DNA of 64,000 bases, taken from assembly GCA_023052935.1 (NCBI GenBank), contig CM041297.1, positions 86,299,021 through 86,363,020 on the forward strand, in the 5' to 3' direction. Made by a program: the position numbers and the translations under genes. Shown piece by piece: positions 1 to 11,140 of the stretch. This stretch comes from Piezodorus guildinii. Its lineage: Eukaryota; Arthropoda; Insecta; Hemiptera; Pentatomidae. Every line of letters starts with the position of its first letter. Position 1 is the first letter of the stretch. The notes below the pieces were generated by a model. That model saw only the letters and a program-made list of their open reading frames with translations, was not told the DNA's origin and made no database searches.

Positions 1-600
1 TTGGTTAAAGGAACCTCCAAGATTTTTAACAGTTTTCTGGAAAGAAATAGAAATTTTATTAAGAAAGAGCAATAGGTAGTCTGGAAGGGACTTCAAGGTT
101 GGTTTGAAGCCGATGAGGATTGTTTAATTTTATCTGCATTAAGCTGCAACTTGTTTTTATTTGCCCATTGAAAGATTTGAACTATATCATACTGCACTTT
201 ATGAGTTGCTTCTATAAGATTAGAAGGGTGGAAAGAAAAGAATATTTGATCATCGGCGTAAAGATGGTATCGGAAGTGATGAATAGAATTTGCTACATCA
301 TTTACATAAATCGAAAAAACAGTAGGTGAAAGGAAAGAACCTTGAGGAACACCAAGTAAGAGGAAGAGAGGAGATGAAGGACATTTCCCAGGACTGTCTG
401 CGAACGATGGAATAAGAAGAAATGAAACCATTTCATGATACTATTGGATAAAGACTAGTTACGGAGTTTGGATAGTAGAATCTCATGATCAACACAATCG
501 AAAGCTTTGGTAAAATCGAATAGGATTAGGATTTTTTTTTTGTTCCTCAATGGAGGACTGTATGTCCTGTGTGATTCTTAATAAGGCGGATTGGGTAAAA
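1..600 (-). pseudogene. Non-LTR retrotransposon reverse transcriptase fragment (CR1/Jockey-like), cut by the window edge
   Basis: The minus strand encodes part of a reverse transcriptase. Readable blocks, in order from high to low coordinate, are an AFDCVDHE-like motif A (around 490-520), GVPQGSFLSP (around 330-350), HLYADD with the catalytic YADD (around 255-270), a thumb-like NKLQLNADK (around 120-140) and a VKNLG block that runs off the left edge (1-50). The longest open stretch is 93-431. Stops and frame changes break the rest, so this is a dead, partial copy whose 3' end lies outside the window. The clade is uncertain because only the RT core is present. Confidence 0.75.
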
Positions 601-739
601 TATGTAAGTAAAAGTAATTATAGCGATAAGGTTTAGCACTTTAAGAGTTTTATGATACAACAGTATGTTTTAAATTATTTTTTGGTGTTTATATTTTCGT
701 TTTGATGATTTTGTATTTTGTTTATGAGAGTATTGTCAG

Positions 740-1030
740 CCAGGTGGGATCGGCGTGGCTTAACGAGTGGATTACTGTTATCCGTGTCTCAGGTTCGAAT
801 CCCGGCTGAGGCACCATTTTTCATTATGTTTTTTCAGCCTTGGAGCGACCCTGGCTTACGGAGACCTCTAAAAGTGGGTATTCAGATTTAGGGAAAAACT
901 TGGCGACCAAGCGTGGTTTAAGCCTAATCACCTCTATGCACAGCTGTCGGTGTCGGCCTAGACACTGTACGAATATCTATAAGTACTGAACCCGAGACCC
1001 TTCATGGGTTGTAGAGGTTCAGGTTTTTTT
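740..1030 (+). mobile_element. SINE family A, copy 1 (tRNA-derived)
   Basis: The head looks like a tRNA: an A-box-like GTGGCTTAACGAGTGG (about 756-771) and a B box GGTTCGAATCCC (about 793-804). The body ends in TTCATGGGTTGTAGAGGTTC followed by AGG(T)n. A second copy at 4421-4703 shares both head and body, which shows this is a dispersed repeat and not a tRNA gene. A possible short target-site duplication (TTGTCAG) flanks it near 734-739 and 1031-1036. Pol III transcription from the internal A and B boxes is expected for this class. Confidence 0.8.
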
Positions 1031-1039
1031 TGTCAGTTA

Positions 1040-1672
1040 GTATTTAGTGAAAAATGAAAGTCTTTGCTAGCGTATAAATTCTCTTATTTTTGAAATATCC
1101 AGTTCTTGGTGCATGATAGTTATTTTTGTGTATGATGTATAATTATTGATGGTTCTTAGAATGTTGCTTTGTATAAGTTGCAGTTTTCATACAGTTTTTG
1201 CTTAAAAAACTCCAGACTAAGGATGCATATTTAAAAAAAAAAAAAAATTATAATTTGATAATAATTATTTTAATACATGTTCTGTACATGAAACAGAGTA
1301 GTAATATCTGTTGGTGTGATGAATATTATTATTTTCAAAAAATATAATTTACAATACTTGATAAGGCCTTATCACTACCATATTTACTAATCACTAGTAT
1401 TATTTACTTAGATGATAAGGAATAGTGCTGCTTGAAACCATTCATACGATATTTATATATATAATAATAATGAAACAAGTATAAATAATAATGCTAAACT
1501 ATTAATAATAAGGTTGAAGTAAATTAAACACTCTCAAACGCATTCTACCTAGACCTGCCATAGATATTGTTAGAAGGAAATAAATACAGTTTTCAACAGA
1601 AAAATTAATTTTTTCAAAATCTTTATTGGGATAAAAAATTGTACATTTATAGAGAGTAAGATAAAAAAGAAA
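1040..1672. other. Intergenic, no gene seen
   Basis: A+T-rich sequence with a poly(A) run near 1231-1247. I see no coding signature on either strand. Confidence 0.6.
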
Positions 1673-2010
1673 TTACTCAAAATGTCCCGCTTTAGCCATG
1701 ACACAGACATTTGATCTCCGTAGCCAGTCATCAATATCAGCACGAAGGCAGTGCTCAACTGCTCGGATCAGGGATTGTTTGAGGCTTTCCAAGTTAGGGT
1801 GTGCTATGTGACATGCCTTCCGTCCCTGTTTTTGAGTGTTTTCACAAAAATGAAGCATTGTGGTGCCATCAAAGCAAACTCCTCACCAAACCGTCTCTGA
1901 GAAAGAGTGATGATATTTTCCCACTCTTCTAATGACTTCTTGAGCTTCTTTAGAGCTTTGTGGGTACACAGGATCATTTTGGCGATTAAATTTTTCTTTG
2001 ATTTTTAAAT
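1673..2010 (-). pseudogene. Tc1/mariner-like transposase remnant
   Basis: The minus strand reads like the end of a DDE transposase of the IS630/Tc1/mariner group. Around 1850-2000 is a stretch with FNRQNDPVYP and then GVCFDGTTMLHFCEN, which resembles the VMVWxGVsxDGxTxLHFxE block before the second catalytic Asp. This is followed at 1673-1800 by HPNLESLKQSLIRAVE and a C-terminal GHFE-stop, similar to the ends of these transposases. The segment that should carry the catalytic residues between the two blocks is missing and there is an in-frame stop. It is an internally deleted relic. Terminal inverted repeats were not located. Confidence 0.6.
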
Positions 2011-2209
2011 TATTATCCATTGTTAAATAAAATCTTTAATTGAAGCCTATAGGTGTAACGGCCAAGGAGCACTAAGCATCTATACTCTCTAATTTCTTTT
2101 AAGGAAGTGCTTTGCCTTTGTCCTGTGATTCTTTCAGACTTTGTTTTTCTTAGCAGCAAATAGGAAGCCGCAAAAACTAGCTGATGAGAAAGCAATTCAG
2201 ATTATAAAA

Positions 2210-2492
2210 ACCTACCCGTTTCCGCAAGCCAGCGAAATAGCAGTACAACATGGATTTGTTCTTCGACGTTAGGAGGCTGATGAAACAATAGGGCAGTCAC
2301 TATGTTGCCGGTCTACGGCGAATTGACAACAATTTTCAGAAGTGTCAGGAGTCTACGATGGAAACTCATTTAAGAGCCCAGTTCGTATTCGGTGTTTCAG
2401 ATAATGATATTAGAGAAAATATTTTACAGCCCAGTGGAAATATGACGTGTCAGGACACTTTCAACTTAGCTCTTGCGACAGAGGCTGCTTAA
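2210..2492 (+). pseudogene. Ty3/gypsy-type gag relic
   Basis: The plus strand around 2275-2492 can be read as YVAGLRRIDNNF, then LRAQFVFGVSDNDIREN, then TFNLALATEAA and a stop. This spacing matches the capsid-like gag region of Ty3/gypsy LTR retrotransposons, where a variable-Tyr-x-x-xLRRxA block precedes LRDxFVxGLxxxxIRxxLL and TFxxAxxxAxxxE. A stop follows GQ near 2290, and no LTRs, protease or RT are visible nearby. Only a decayed gag piece remains. Confidence 0.55.
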
Positions 2493-2584
2493 CCTGAGGG
2501 TCAACAAATACCAAGCTCATATTTAAGTGTGAACAAAGGGAGTAAGCATAGCCGATTCAGTACACATCGTCTGACAGAGCGCAA

Positions 2585-2866
2585 GCTTTAAGCTCTTATA
2601 TGCTACTGTGGCTTATCGTAGGATGCTACAGTGAGAGTCCTAAATTTTGCCTAAATATAGGTTTAATTATTACAGGAGGGATCTTTAACGAGTACCTGTC
2701 ATCACAATGGCTCGGGGCCATCTTTTTACGTCCCCTGCGAAAGACGGTTTAACTAAGGATTTTTTCCTTCCATTAAAAAATCTTAGTGCAACCTGCGGGT
2801 ATGAACACGTGGCCATAGAAGGCATAGAAGGATGTTATGCTAGCTAATATACTACATGGTGACCCC
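2585..2866 (-). mobile_element. SINE family D, copy 1 (tRNA-derived, minus orientation)
   Basis: This copy aligns along its whole length with copies at 31316-31622 and 40242-40527. Shared blocks are TCCTAAATTTTGCC, ATCTTTAACGAGTACCTG, the GGCTCGGG-CC region and ACGTCCCCT-CGAA-GACGG. The tRNA-like head is at the high-coordinate end (ATGCTAGC...GGTGACCCC on the plus strand). This is the most decayed of the three copies. Confidence 0.75.
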
Positions 2867-3084
2867 TTGCTCAATAGACCACTTTAAATAACAAATCGAA
2901 CAGTCAAAAATCATTTGAAAAAAAAAAAAAAAGAAGAAGCTAAATTGGTCTGCCAAATAAGTAAACAAGAAACAGAACCCATAAATAATGCAAAATTAAG
3001 ACAGTTTAGTTGAAGATATGAAATGAAAACTACCAAGGACAAACTGATGAAAATAATTCTTGTAGATAATTATATAATAGATTA

Positions 3085-3213
3085 TTTAATGAAACACATG
3101 CTTCTGACTTCGGTTTAATTCTTTAACATTTTTTCAACTCTAACTTTATTTGAATGCTCTGAAATTGATTTTAACAATGCTTGTTTTGCGCGCACTAGAT
3201 TTTTAAAATTATC
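3085..3213 (+). mobile_element. Family E, 3' end fragment
   Basis: The sequence carries the conserved 3' part of family E: CAACTCTAACTTTATTTGAA, TGAAATTGATTTTAACAA, then TTGCGCGCACTAGATTTTT. The terminal GGTAAGTGAAAG motif has been lost by a small deletion. Confidence 0.6.
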
Positions 3214-3239
3214 TTTAGAACTATTCTTAAATACTAATT

Positions 3240-4030
3240 AAACCATTTTTATAAGGATTGCATATTATTTTACTGTGTATCGACTATAAAAAAAAAAAAA
3301 ATTAAAAAAATAGTACAATGATTGTTAACAATGACGGAAAAAGATAACGTCCGCTCGTCAAGATGTATATTTACTCAACAGGAGAGTAATTACTTGATAA
3401 TTGAAATGCAATCGTAGCATCTCACTATCTCTAGTACTCCTCAATTAACCATTCCTGAATGCTTCATTCCGCAGCTTTAAAGGGCACTCATTGGCGAATC
3501 CACAAGCAAACAAATGAAGCCCTCTCTCTTAGAGGGAGCTAATCTATCCTGTGTTAAATTGGCCCAACAGCAATCAAGCACACTTCACTGCAGAACTGAC
3601 AAAGACGGCAGGAACACCTGTTGCTCCCCGGGAACTGAATTAGCCAAAACACCTCTTGATTGAGAGCTTTCATTAAGTTAGTTCACCTCTTTGTAGCCGT
3701 TATCTCCTTGTTGTTGTCAATTATCTCCGTTTATATCGGTTTGATTATGTTAGTGCGGCTGATTGAGCGTTGATAGCCATCTGAGTAACGGTAAAGTGGG
3801 AATGATATTTGCTTTGAAGGTCCCAACAACTCTTGTATGCCCATCAATAAAATTGTTAATAAATCTTGTGAGCGCATCCTATTTACAATAAAATTCCAAT
3901 TTTTAAGTCTACAATCGATTTCCACAAGGATTTTTTTTAGTTTCCACCAACATATCAGTTTTCATGAATTAACCTAAAATTAGAAATTATTTATTTGATT
4001 TGTTTTATTATTTATTCTTTTTTTTTTTTC
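3240..4030. other. Non-coding stretch with a moderately GC-rich block
   Basis: No coding signature. The block at about 3470-3790 has higher G+C than its surroundings and no obvious relation to the repeats in this window. It may be old unique sequence. Confidence 0.4.
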
Positions 4031-4034
4031 TTTC

Positions 4035-4222
4035 TGGCGCGATAGGTCGTCCAGGCCCTTGGGGAGCGGGAGGTAGAGTACAGCAGAATATACCTCCAAT
4101 TCCGAATGATCAGTTATATGGTAGGTTCGTATTGCTTTATAGATTTTCGTGAGTTACCACTAATTGGCTAACGGCCCTCACATACCAAGGAAGATGCTTT
4201 GAGTGAATCATCTTTTAAATAA
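4035..4222 (-). mobile_element. SINE family B, truncated copy (minus)
   Basis: It starts with TGGCGCGATAGGTCGTCCAG, the reverse complement of the family B 3' end, and continues with GAGTTACCACTAATTGGCTA and ACGGCCCTCACATACC, which are body blocks of the intact copy at 43589-43882. The tRNA head is missing. Confidence 0.7.
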
Positions 4223-4358
4223 TGTTTAGCCTCTTTTGAAGAGATCTGAAGCCGAAAATTAAGTTTGTAGTAGAAAATAGCAATTTCTGACCACTGCTTT
4301 TTTATTTACTTTGATTTAACTTTATTAATTACTAATTAATTTTATTAAAACGATTTTC

Positions 4359-4361
<3 letters not shown>

Positions 4362-4420
<59 letters not shown>
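4362..4420. repeat. (TA)n microsatellite
   Basis: About 30 TA units directly upstream of SINE family A copy 2. Confidence 0.95.
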
Positions 4421-4423
<3 letters not shown>

Positions 4424-4703
4424 GGAGCGGCGTGGTCTAGTCGAATCCCGGTAGTGGCGGAATATTATTTATTCTGTTAATTCAGTTGGGAGGGCGACCA
4501 TAGGGTATGGAGACCTTCCTGGGGCAGACCCAGCCTCTATAAAATGGGTACCCAAATTAATTGGGGAAAAACGTGGTGGCTGAGCGCGATTAAGACCTAA
4601 TCACCTCATTGCACTGCCTTTGGCCTTGAAACAGTACAAATCTCTATATGTACTGATCCCTCCATGGGTTGTAGTGGTACAGGTTTTTTTTTTTTTTTTT
4701 TTT
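4421..4703 (+). mobile_element. SINE family A, copy 2
   Basis: The head GGGAGCGGCGTGGTCTAG is followed directly by the B-box-like TCGAATCCCGG, so about 35 bp between the A and B boxes is deleted relative to copy 1. The body matches copy 1, including GGTACCCAAATTAATTGGGG, CCTAATCACCTC and CCATGGGTTGTAGTGGTACA, and ends in AGG(T)20. (TA)n arrays flank both sides, so a target-site duplication cannot be read. Confidence 0.8.
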
Positions 4704-4732
4704 CATATTATATATTATATATATAATATATA

Positions 4733-4786
<54 letters not shown>
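4704..4786. repeat. Poly(T)-adjacent (TA)n microsatellite
   Basis: TA/AT repeats with a few interruptions, immediately after the poly(T) tail of SINE A copy 2. Confidence 0.9.
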
Positions 4787-4788
<2 letters not shown>

Positions 4789-5345
4789 TTCAGTCCTAAA
4801 CATTTTTATGCGATAGGAACATCTTCTGCAACGATTTTGAAAAACACTTAAATCCATTTTTCTCCTATTTAATGGGATTTTCAGTCTCCAGAAGAGTTTC
4901 TCTAAAAGTTCAATTTAAAATTTTCTTATCCTCTTTTTAGTATTACTACAAATAATTTGTATGAATATTGTGGAAAATTTATAGTACTTACTATGCCTTT
5001 TTGTGATAAACTGCGCATTAATTTCAGGTAGTAAATTAGGAGCATGAAAGTTGGCCCTCAAGTAGTGGGTGTAAGGTGACAGTGTATGGTCGTTCTACTC
5101 TAGTCAAGTTCTATTACTCGTTGGCCTCTTCTAATCTTATAAATAAATGAAAATCTAAAAATATTATTATTTTTTTAAATACTGTTTTATAAAACTGATG
5201 CTTAGGGTGGTCCTAGAAGGCCTGTTCTCAAAAAAAAAAAAAAAATTTCATTTCTGATAAATAATCTTTCAATTATTTCTTATAATTACTTAGTTTGTCA
5301 TAATTCCATTGTACTTTGTAATGAGAATACTGAGGGGAGTTAAAA
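4787..5345. other. Intergenic, no gene seen
   Basis: A+T-rich, with a poly(A) run near 5231-5246. No coding or repeat similarity was recognised. Confidence 0.5.
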
Positions 5346-5349
5346 TACT

Positions 5350-5562
5350 TTTTTTTTTCCACCCCTACCTCGCCTTTGAAGGCTATACGGGGGTTTCTCG
5401 TACCAGGGGGTGAGGGCGGGAGAATTAATGCCGAGATAAAATTCCCCTCCGGTTCCGAGATTTTAACTCGTAATGTTTTAGTTTCAAGGTATTGGTCATC
5501 TGGTAGCTAGGCAACGCGTGTTTAAAGCAACGCGCGCTAACCATCTCGGCCACCCTGCCCTC
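5350..5562 (-). mobile_element. SINE family C (tRNA-derived, minus)
   Basis: On the minus strand the element begins GGGCAGGGTGGCCGAGATGG with a good A box (GTGGCCGAGATGG). It continues with TTAGCGCGCGTTGC, has a degenerate B box region (GAGTTAAAATCTCGG) and ends in a poly(A) tail, seen as (T)9 at 5350-5358. The head resembles a Leu/Ser-type tRNA 5' half. Only one copy is present, so the family assignment rests on structure alone. Confidence 0.6.
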
Positions 5563-5639
5563 CAAGTGTTAAAATATATTATTAAATTACGTAATTTTAA
5601 CCATTTTTTTCCTTTATAAGCTCTACAACCTCCCGCCTT

Positions 5640-6720
5640 ACTGTAGCATCAACTGCCATGCTTCCCTATTCCGTGCCTTTGCCATCCTCTTTTGAACCTT
5701 CAAATATTTTCTGGTGTCTTGGGCCATACAATTCGCCCATCATTTCGGTCTACCAAATGTTCGACGGCTATAGAAAGGCTCAGTCATATTTCTCTTCGTA
5801 CGTAGGTCGTCGGACATTCTGGCCAGATGTCCTGCCCACCTGAGTCTTCCAAGCTTGATAATGAATGATATATCAGGCTCTTGGTACATGTTTTACAGCT
5901 CCCGATTATTTCTCCTCCTCCATTCATTATTCTCGTATACACCGCCGTAACACTTTTCTTTCAAATGTGAGGAGTTGATTATTATCCCTGGTTGTGGTCC
6001 ATGTCTCCGAGCCATAAAATAATACTGGACGGATGAGAGTTCTGTTCTCCTGCTTATCAAATTGCTTGTGAGGTGCTTCCAGAGTCCAAATAGGAGTGCG
6101 GCTAGCAGCTAATATTATCCTACTTATCTCCAAGGCAGCATCGTTGTTGATCCCAGGTAAACGAACTCAGAAAACTGCTTAAATCTGTAGGGTCCAAAAT
6201 AAACCTTGTTGCCCTTCAATCTCGAAACTCGATCCGAGACCATATACATTTGGTATTGGCCTCATTGACACGTCCCATCTTTCTAGCAACAGTTTTCAGA
6301 GTTAGGAATACCTCAACTACTACCTGGATATCTCTATTATATGAATGTCATCTGCATATGCTAACAGATGCACTGATTTGTTCCATACCTATCTGAAGTC
6401 TGAACCTGCGAATCCCTTATTAGTTTCTCTAACGCCATATTAAAGAGTATTCATGTCAGGGCATCCCCTTGCCTTGCTCCTCTTCTGGATGGAAATTCTA
6501 ATGATCTTCGACCTTTTTCCTGGACCACACATTCAACATTGTCTATTGTAAGCCTTAGGAGTGTTATGAGCTGTGGTGGAACATTCAGGTCGTACAGTGC
6601 TCTGTAAAGCTCTTTTCGATGAATGCTGTCGTATGCTGAATTGAAGTACATGAAGAGATGATGCGACGTCATGTTGTACGCCCTTCTTCTCTCCTCAATA
6701 GTACTGAGGCTAATAAATAA
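5640..6720 (-). pseudogene. RTE-like non-LTR retrotransposon relic
   Basis: The minus strand holds scattered RT and C-terminal blocks. These are FNSAYDSIHRKELYRAL (motif A, about 6590-6650), RRGARQGDAL (about 6450-6490), a shifted-frame AYADD-like block (about 6345-6365), PVLFYGSETWTTT (about 5990-6040) and a degraded C-terminal region to about 5640. The order and the YGSETWTxT block are typical of RTE-type and related elements. At least three frame changes or stops are needed to read it, so it is dead. It is related in type, but not closely, to the RTE copy at 17845-20224. Confidence 0.7.
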
Positions 6721-7480
6721 ATATAAAGTAATTTTAATAGAAAGTAATATCAACAAGCCTCTGTCAGCCAAAGGTAAAAGGAAGGCTCATAGCTATTACC
6801 TGGCTTATCTTTCCTAGTAACTAGAAAACCGCAGGTCGAGGCCACACAGGTGTATGTCCAACCCTTAGGCCTGGAGACCACCTCAAGGTTTGTTAAGGGA
6901 ATCAGCAATGATATGAAAAATATGTCTTATGTAATAAGACCCAGTCTATAAAGAGGTTGCCGAACAACTTAGGGGTTGTTTTCTAAGAAATGTTATTTTT
7001 GACTAGAAGAGGGGACTAGAGGTGAAGAGAACTGAGCTATCGGAATCCAGAGGGTCAGTTGAAGTCCAACGACGAATAATGTCGAAGCTGGAAGCATCAA
7101 TGGCAAATGAATATCAAGTGAATTTGACAGAGGAGGCAGAGGCTGAGGGATAAAGCCAAGAAGTAAGGCGTGAGAAGAAAAGGCTATATGTGCCAGCCAG
7201 CGTAGAGTCCTAATGTCCATCCCAAGTACCTCTTTTTGAAATATTGTGTGGCAACTTTAATAGTCCCCCAGTATTCTCAGTTATATTAGTATGCATTATG
7301 TAAGTATAGTCCAGTTGTTATGAATATGTCAAAACTAACATAAGGAGTTTTTTAAATGTGCTTTTATTAAAACATTTTAGTTACTTAACTTTCATTTTAT
7401 GTCACCCAATACTATAGTAAGATTGGTAAACACGAAGCTGATAGAAATAAATAAGATTCATTTATAAATGCAGTTTTTCG
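6721..7480. other. Intergenic, no gene seen
   Basis: Mixed composition. A 75-codon minus-strand open frame at 6993-7220 has no recognisable domain and I do not call it a gene. Confidence 0.45.
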
Positions 7481-9063
7481 GGGAGCCCATGGCTGAGTGG
7501 TTAGCGCGCTTGTCTCTTCACTCAATGGTTTTGAGTTCGAATCCCCGTCCCGGCGGAACTTTTATAACCATATAATAAGATAGGGATTCACACAAAGCTT
7601 CTTCCCCGGGTATATGAGACCCGTCAGCGTAATGGTGGCAAAAATAGGCGGAGGGAGTGATGACCCTACCCTGTAAATTTTTTTTTTTTTTTTAATTCTT
7701 TATTGAGTAATATTACAATCTGTCTAATTTAGGACATTTTTAATAGTGATAAAGTACAACGTTCATACTACATTCACACGATATATACAAACAATAAATT
7801 AATATAATAATAATACAATATACATATATACAAAACAAAATCATTAAAGGTATATACAAAAGTCTCTCATACCTTTATACAATTCACAAGCATACAGCAC
7901 GTGAGTGGAGAATCTAGCCAATGCTAGAACTCCAATATACAAGTTACAAGAGGTCTCGAGGCCACTGCCGTTTTAACCTTCTAGGAGGATGGTAAGGATG
8001 TGTGGAGCTGGATAAGGATTAAGCTAGGGGATTAGGGTGATGGATAAGGTTCTGAGGAAATTTAGAGAATTTTAATGGTATAAGGTCTAAAATAAATGGA
8101 ATATTTAGGTCGCGGTGTAAGGTATGGTTGGATACATAATAAGGGGCATTAACTATTGTTCGGAGGACTTTAGATTGGAAGGATTGAATGCGTTTGATGT
8201 TAGAAAATTTGGCTGTTCCCTACAGTTCAAGTCCGTAGGTCCAGATAGGTTTCAGTACTGTCTTGTATATTAACAGTTTGTTCTCGATAGATAGTTTTGA
8301 ATTTCTGTTCAGTAGTCTGTATAATTGTCCAAATCATCGATTAAGTTCTTGTCGTTTAAGTCTAGTTTGCGGGTTCCAAGTTTGTCTTTTGTCCAGAAGA
8401 AAGCCATGATACCGGACTGTGTCAGAGAGCGGAACGGAGTTAAAGAGAACTGGAGGGCAGGATTGTCTTCGAAGAGTAAAGGTGACATGTTTGCATTTGG
8501 ATTGATTGACTTTGATTCTCCAATTGTTACACCAGTCTTCAATTTGAGAAAGGTGCGTTTGGAGGCCTATAGATGCAATTTCGGGATCTAAGTGAGAGGA
8601 TAGGATAGCTGTGTCATCAGCGTACGTTGCTAGGAAGGTATTAGGGCAAACAGGAATATCAGCCGTGTATATATTGTAGAGGATAGGACCAAGGACACTG
8701 CCCTGAGGAACACCGGATTCGACTGGATAATAATTCGAATATTCTGCACCACAGCAAACTCGGAAGGAGCGGTTTGATAGATAGGATCGGAGGATTAGGT
8801 ATAAGGATTGGAGTAAATGGTTTTTGAGCTTAAAGAGTAATTCCGGGTGCCACACCGGGTCAAATGCTTGCGTTATGTACAGAAATCCACCCGAGCAGTA
8901 CTCCTTGTTCTCAAGGGCAGAGGAAATATGGTCAACGACTCGGAGCCCTTGCTGAATGGTTGAATGTTGGGAACGGAATCCAAACTGCCTGTAAAATTAA
9001 AATCGAGAACCGGGTTTAGTATATTTGCCAGGATATTACCTACACGACCTGTCGCGCCAGAGG
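7481..9063 (+). mobile_element. SINE family B copy, split by Jockey A copy 1
   Basis: The 5' part (7481-7677) begins GGGAGCCCATGGCTGAGTGG, has the B box AGTTCGAATCCCC, and runs to ATGACCCTACCCTGTAAA. The 3' part resumes at about 8988 with CCTGTAAAATTAAAATCG and ends in CCTACACGACCTGTCGCGCC-like sequence (9040-9063), matching the 3' end of the intact copy at 43589-43882. Jockey family A lies between, flanked by the duplication CCTGTAAA (7670-7677 and 8988-8995). Confidence 0.8.
7678..8987 (-). mobile_element. Jockey family A LINE, copy 1 (5'-truncated)
   Basis: The minus-strand LINE has a poly(A) tail seen as a T-run at 7678-7694, a 3' UTR to about 8230, and RT/C-terminal coding to 8987. The main open stretch (8334-8855) carries WHPELLFKLK, the LSNRSF block, GVPQGSVLGP and ATYADDTAILSS (catalytic YADD), then a thumb and RYHGFLLDKRQTW. 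It is about 85-90% like copy 2 by eye, with several frame breaks. The 5' end is a clean truncation: the SINE B host sequence and the duplicated CCTGTAAA follow immediately. It is a typical dead-on-arrival insertion. Confidence 0.85.
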
Positions 9064-9550
9064 AAAAAATGCTGTTTTTGAAGCTAACGCTGCTTACGAA
9101 AAGCAGTCGGACAAAATATAGCAACTAACTAGAGTACTTAGTTTCTTACTTTCTTCTAAGAGTTACTAAGTTTCTTAACCTTCACACACTTAAAAATTCA
9201 TAGCGCTTCAATTGCTGAAATATTTGTTATTGATAGATACTCTTATCAAACCTCTTAATTAAATAATAATCAATTTCTAAACCTACTGCACCGACCTTCA
9301 TTTTTTATCTTACATTGCATCCATTATATGCAGTAGTGTTTAACTTTCGTAATATTTAAATTTTATGGGATCACAATTTCCTAAATTTTATAATATAGGC
9401 AAAATTTAAGTGAGGACGACTTTTAAGAATTTAAAACTCATTGAATTTTAAAAATTACTATAAATGATTACTTTTATATTTTTTTGTTTGGTACTATTAA
9501 ACATGAAGATCTTTGCTCGCGTGATATGTTTCTCTTGCTTATAAATATTG
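9064..9550. other. Intergenic, no gene seen
   Basis: A+T-rich sequence. No feature recognised. Confidence 0.5.
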
Positions 9551-9554
9551 CTTG

Positions 9555-9770
9555 TGGAAGCTAAGACGGCCTTGAGGAGGTTAGCTCACCTCATGGAGCA
9601 GGGCATTATCGCAGCTAAGGGTGCCGTTTCAACGTCAGGCTGGTGTGAGTGGCCTCCGATTGGCTAACGGGTCACATGTACTCAAGAGATATGTAATAGA
9701 ATGCTCAAGGAATTCTGATGCCAGAATTTGAACTAACAGCCTTAGAATTTTTTGCCGTAGATGCAATTTT
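9555..9770 (-). mobile_element. SINE family B, decayed copy (minus)
   Basis: GTGTGAGTGGCCTCCGATTG, GCTAACGGGTCACATGTACT and GATGCCAGAATTTGAACTAA match the reverse complement of the SINE B body and its B-box region. The ends are eroded. Confidence 0.65.
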
Positions 9771-10680
9771 AAATTTTGTTTTTATTATTATTATTCATGC
9801 GACTGGAATCCGAACATATGGCCTTTGCATTGGTGTTCCCTCCCTCCCCCTCTTAAGAATAAAATATTAGGAACTAAAATGAGACATATTGCTGTGTTTT
9901 TTGTTAAATATTACTACTAAAATATTGTAAATTAAAATATGTGGTTCTTTTGGGTAAGTTGAATCTTTGTCTTTAAACGTTAACGAAACGTTAATCTTGT
10001 GGTTAACGCCTGTCTATGCTAGGAAGATATTTCACACTTCTTGATGGATTAAAGTGCTTTGGCACTGATAATTAGATTCTATTCAATTGGTATTCTAGCT
10101 GATGATAAGTGGAGGTGCTTGACTGTGCGTTTTGACTTGGTCATTACATGTTTAGTATGTTTCTTACAAAATATAATCAAGGCTTAATATTGTAGGTATT
10201 AATTGTGATATTCGACTTTGTATCATTTCGATCCCGGTACTTTGTCTCTGCTGGTTTGTTTGAAGAACATGCTCCTAATGCCCTGTTCGATAGTAAGAGC
10301 GTTGCTCAAGTGGCGTTATTAATGACTTGTCATCATTTTGCCATGAGTCAGTAAAGTCTAACTGAAATATTTTTATTTAATATTACATTAACTATTTAAA
10401 TTTTTATTCACCTTACTGTTTAAATTTATGAGAAGATAGTACTCTTTAGCTCTACAGTTGCCAAGAAATGTTTCAATAACAAAGGATTATGCCAACCAAT
10501 ACTTTTGATAGAATCAAGACCTCTTGTTTCTTTCCATACATCGTTCGTCACTTTAACGTAGGTTTGAAAATGTTGATACTTCTCATGATTGGTAGAATGT
10601 TGTAAATTTTAAATATTCAGGCTCCTTAGAAAGACCTTAACTCAGCCTTTGTTAAGATTAAAATTTAAGAGAGTTGAGTT
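9771..10680. other. Intergenic, no gene seen
   Basis: A+T-rich, with no recognisable coding or repeat match to the rest of the window. Confidence 0.45.
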
Positions 10681-11140
10681 GAGGTAATTAGTGTATTTAA
10701 AGAGAGGAGGGCTGTTCAAAGCGGCCACCAAGAGATAGGGTGGGCGCACGGGGAAGGGAGGGAAATGGGTTGAGGAGGGATTTTTAGTGAGGGAGGGGGC
10801 CTTGAAATACTGCCGCAATTTCCCAGCATCAAAGCCATAACGCAGATAAGTTTATGACACCATTTAACACGTTATCTGTAATAAGTCCGGGCACTTGGGG
10901 GCTTAATTGTAATTGGTGCGCTTCTCCAAGGGAGGGGTATCGAACGGCGGCCATTTTGAGTGACACTTGAGGAGGAGGCGCGCATACAGAACAGGTAGCG
11001 CACCTAGCGGCCAGATAAGGAAGTATTAATTGCAGGGCAACTTTACGAGCCGTACGCGGCCGACCTCCAAATAGCTCGCCAACAAATCCCCTCGGGTAAG
11101 AGTTATGTCGGCGTGGCTGTCCTCATTTTTGCCTTAATCA
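10681..11140. other. GC-rich island, non-coding
   Basis: A sharp rise in G+C over about 460 bp in an otherwise A+T-rich region. It contains GAGGGCTGTTCAAAGCGGCC (10690-10709) and an inverted, weaker partner GGCGGCCATTTTGAGTG (about 10945-10961). No open frame of note. It could be a conserved regulatory element or an old transposon, and sequence alone does not decide. Confidence 0.35.

Noticed and set aside
742..830. tRNA gene (A and B boxes present)
   Set aside because: The same head is attached to a repeated 200-bp body at 4421, and the sequence does not fold as a full tRNA with an acceptor stem. It is the head of a SINE.
7481..7560. tRNA gene
   Set aside because: Repeated with the same downstream body at 43589 and 33601, so it is SINE family B.
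8325..8591. 88-codon plus-strand frame
   Set aside because: It lies antisense to the Jockey A RT coding region and is a shadow frame.
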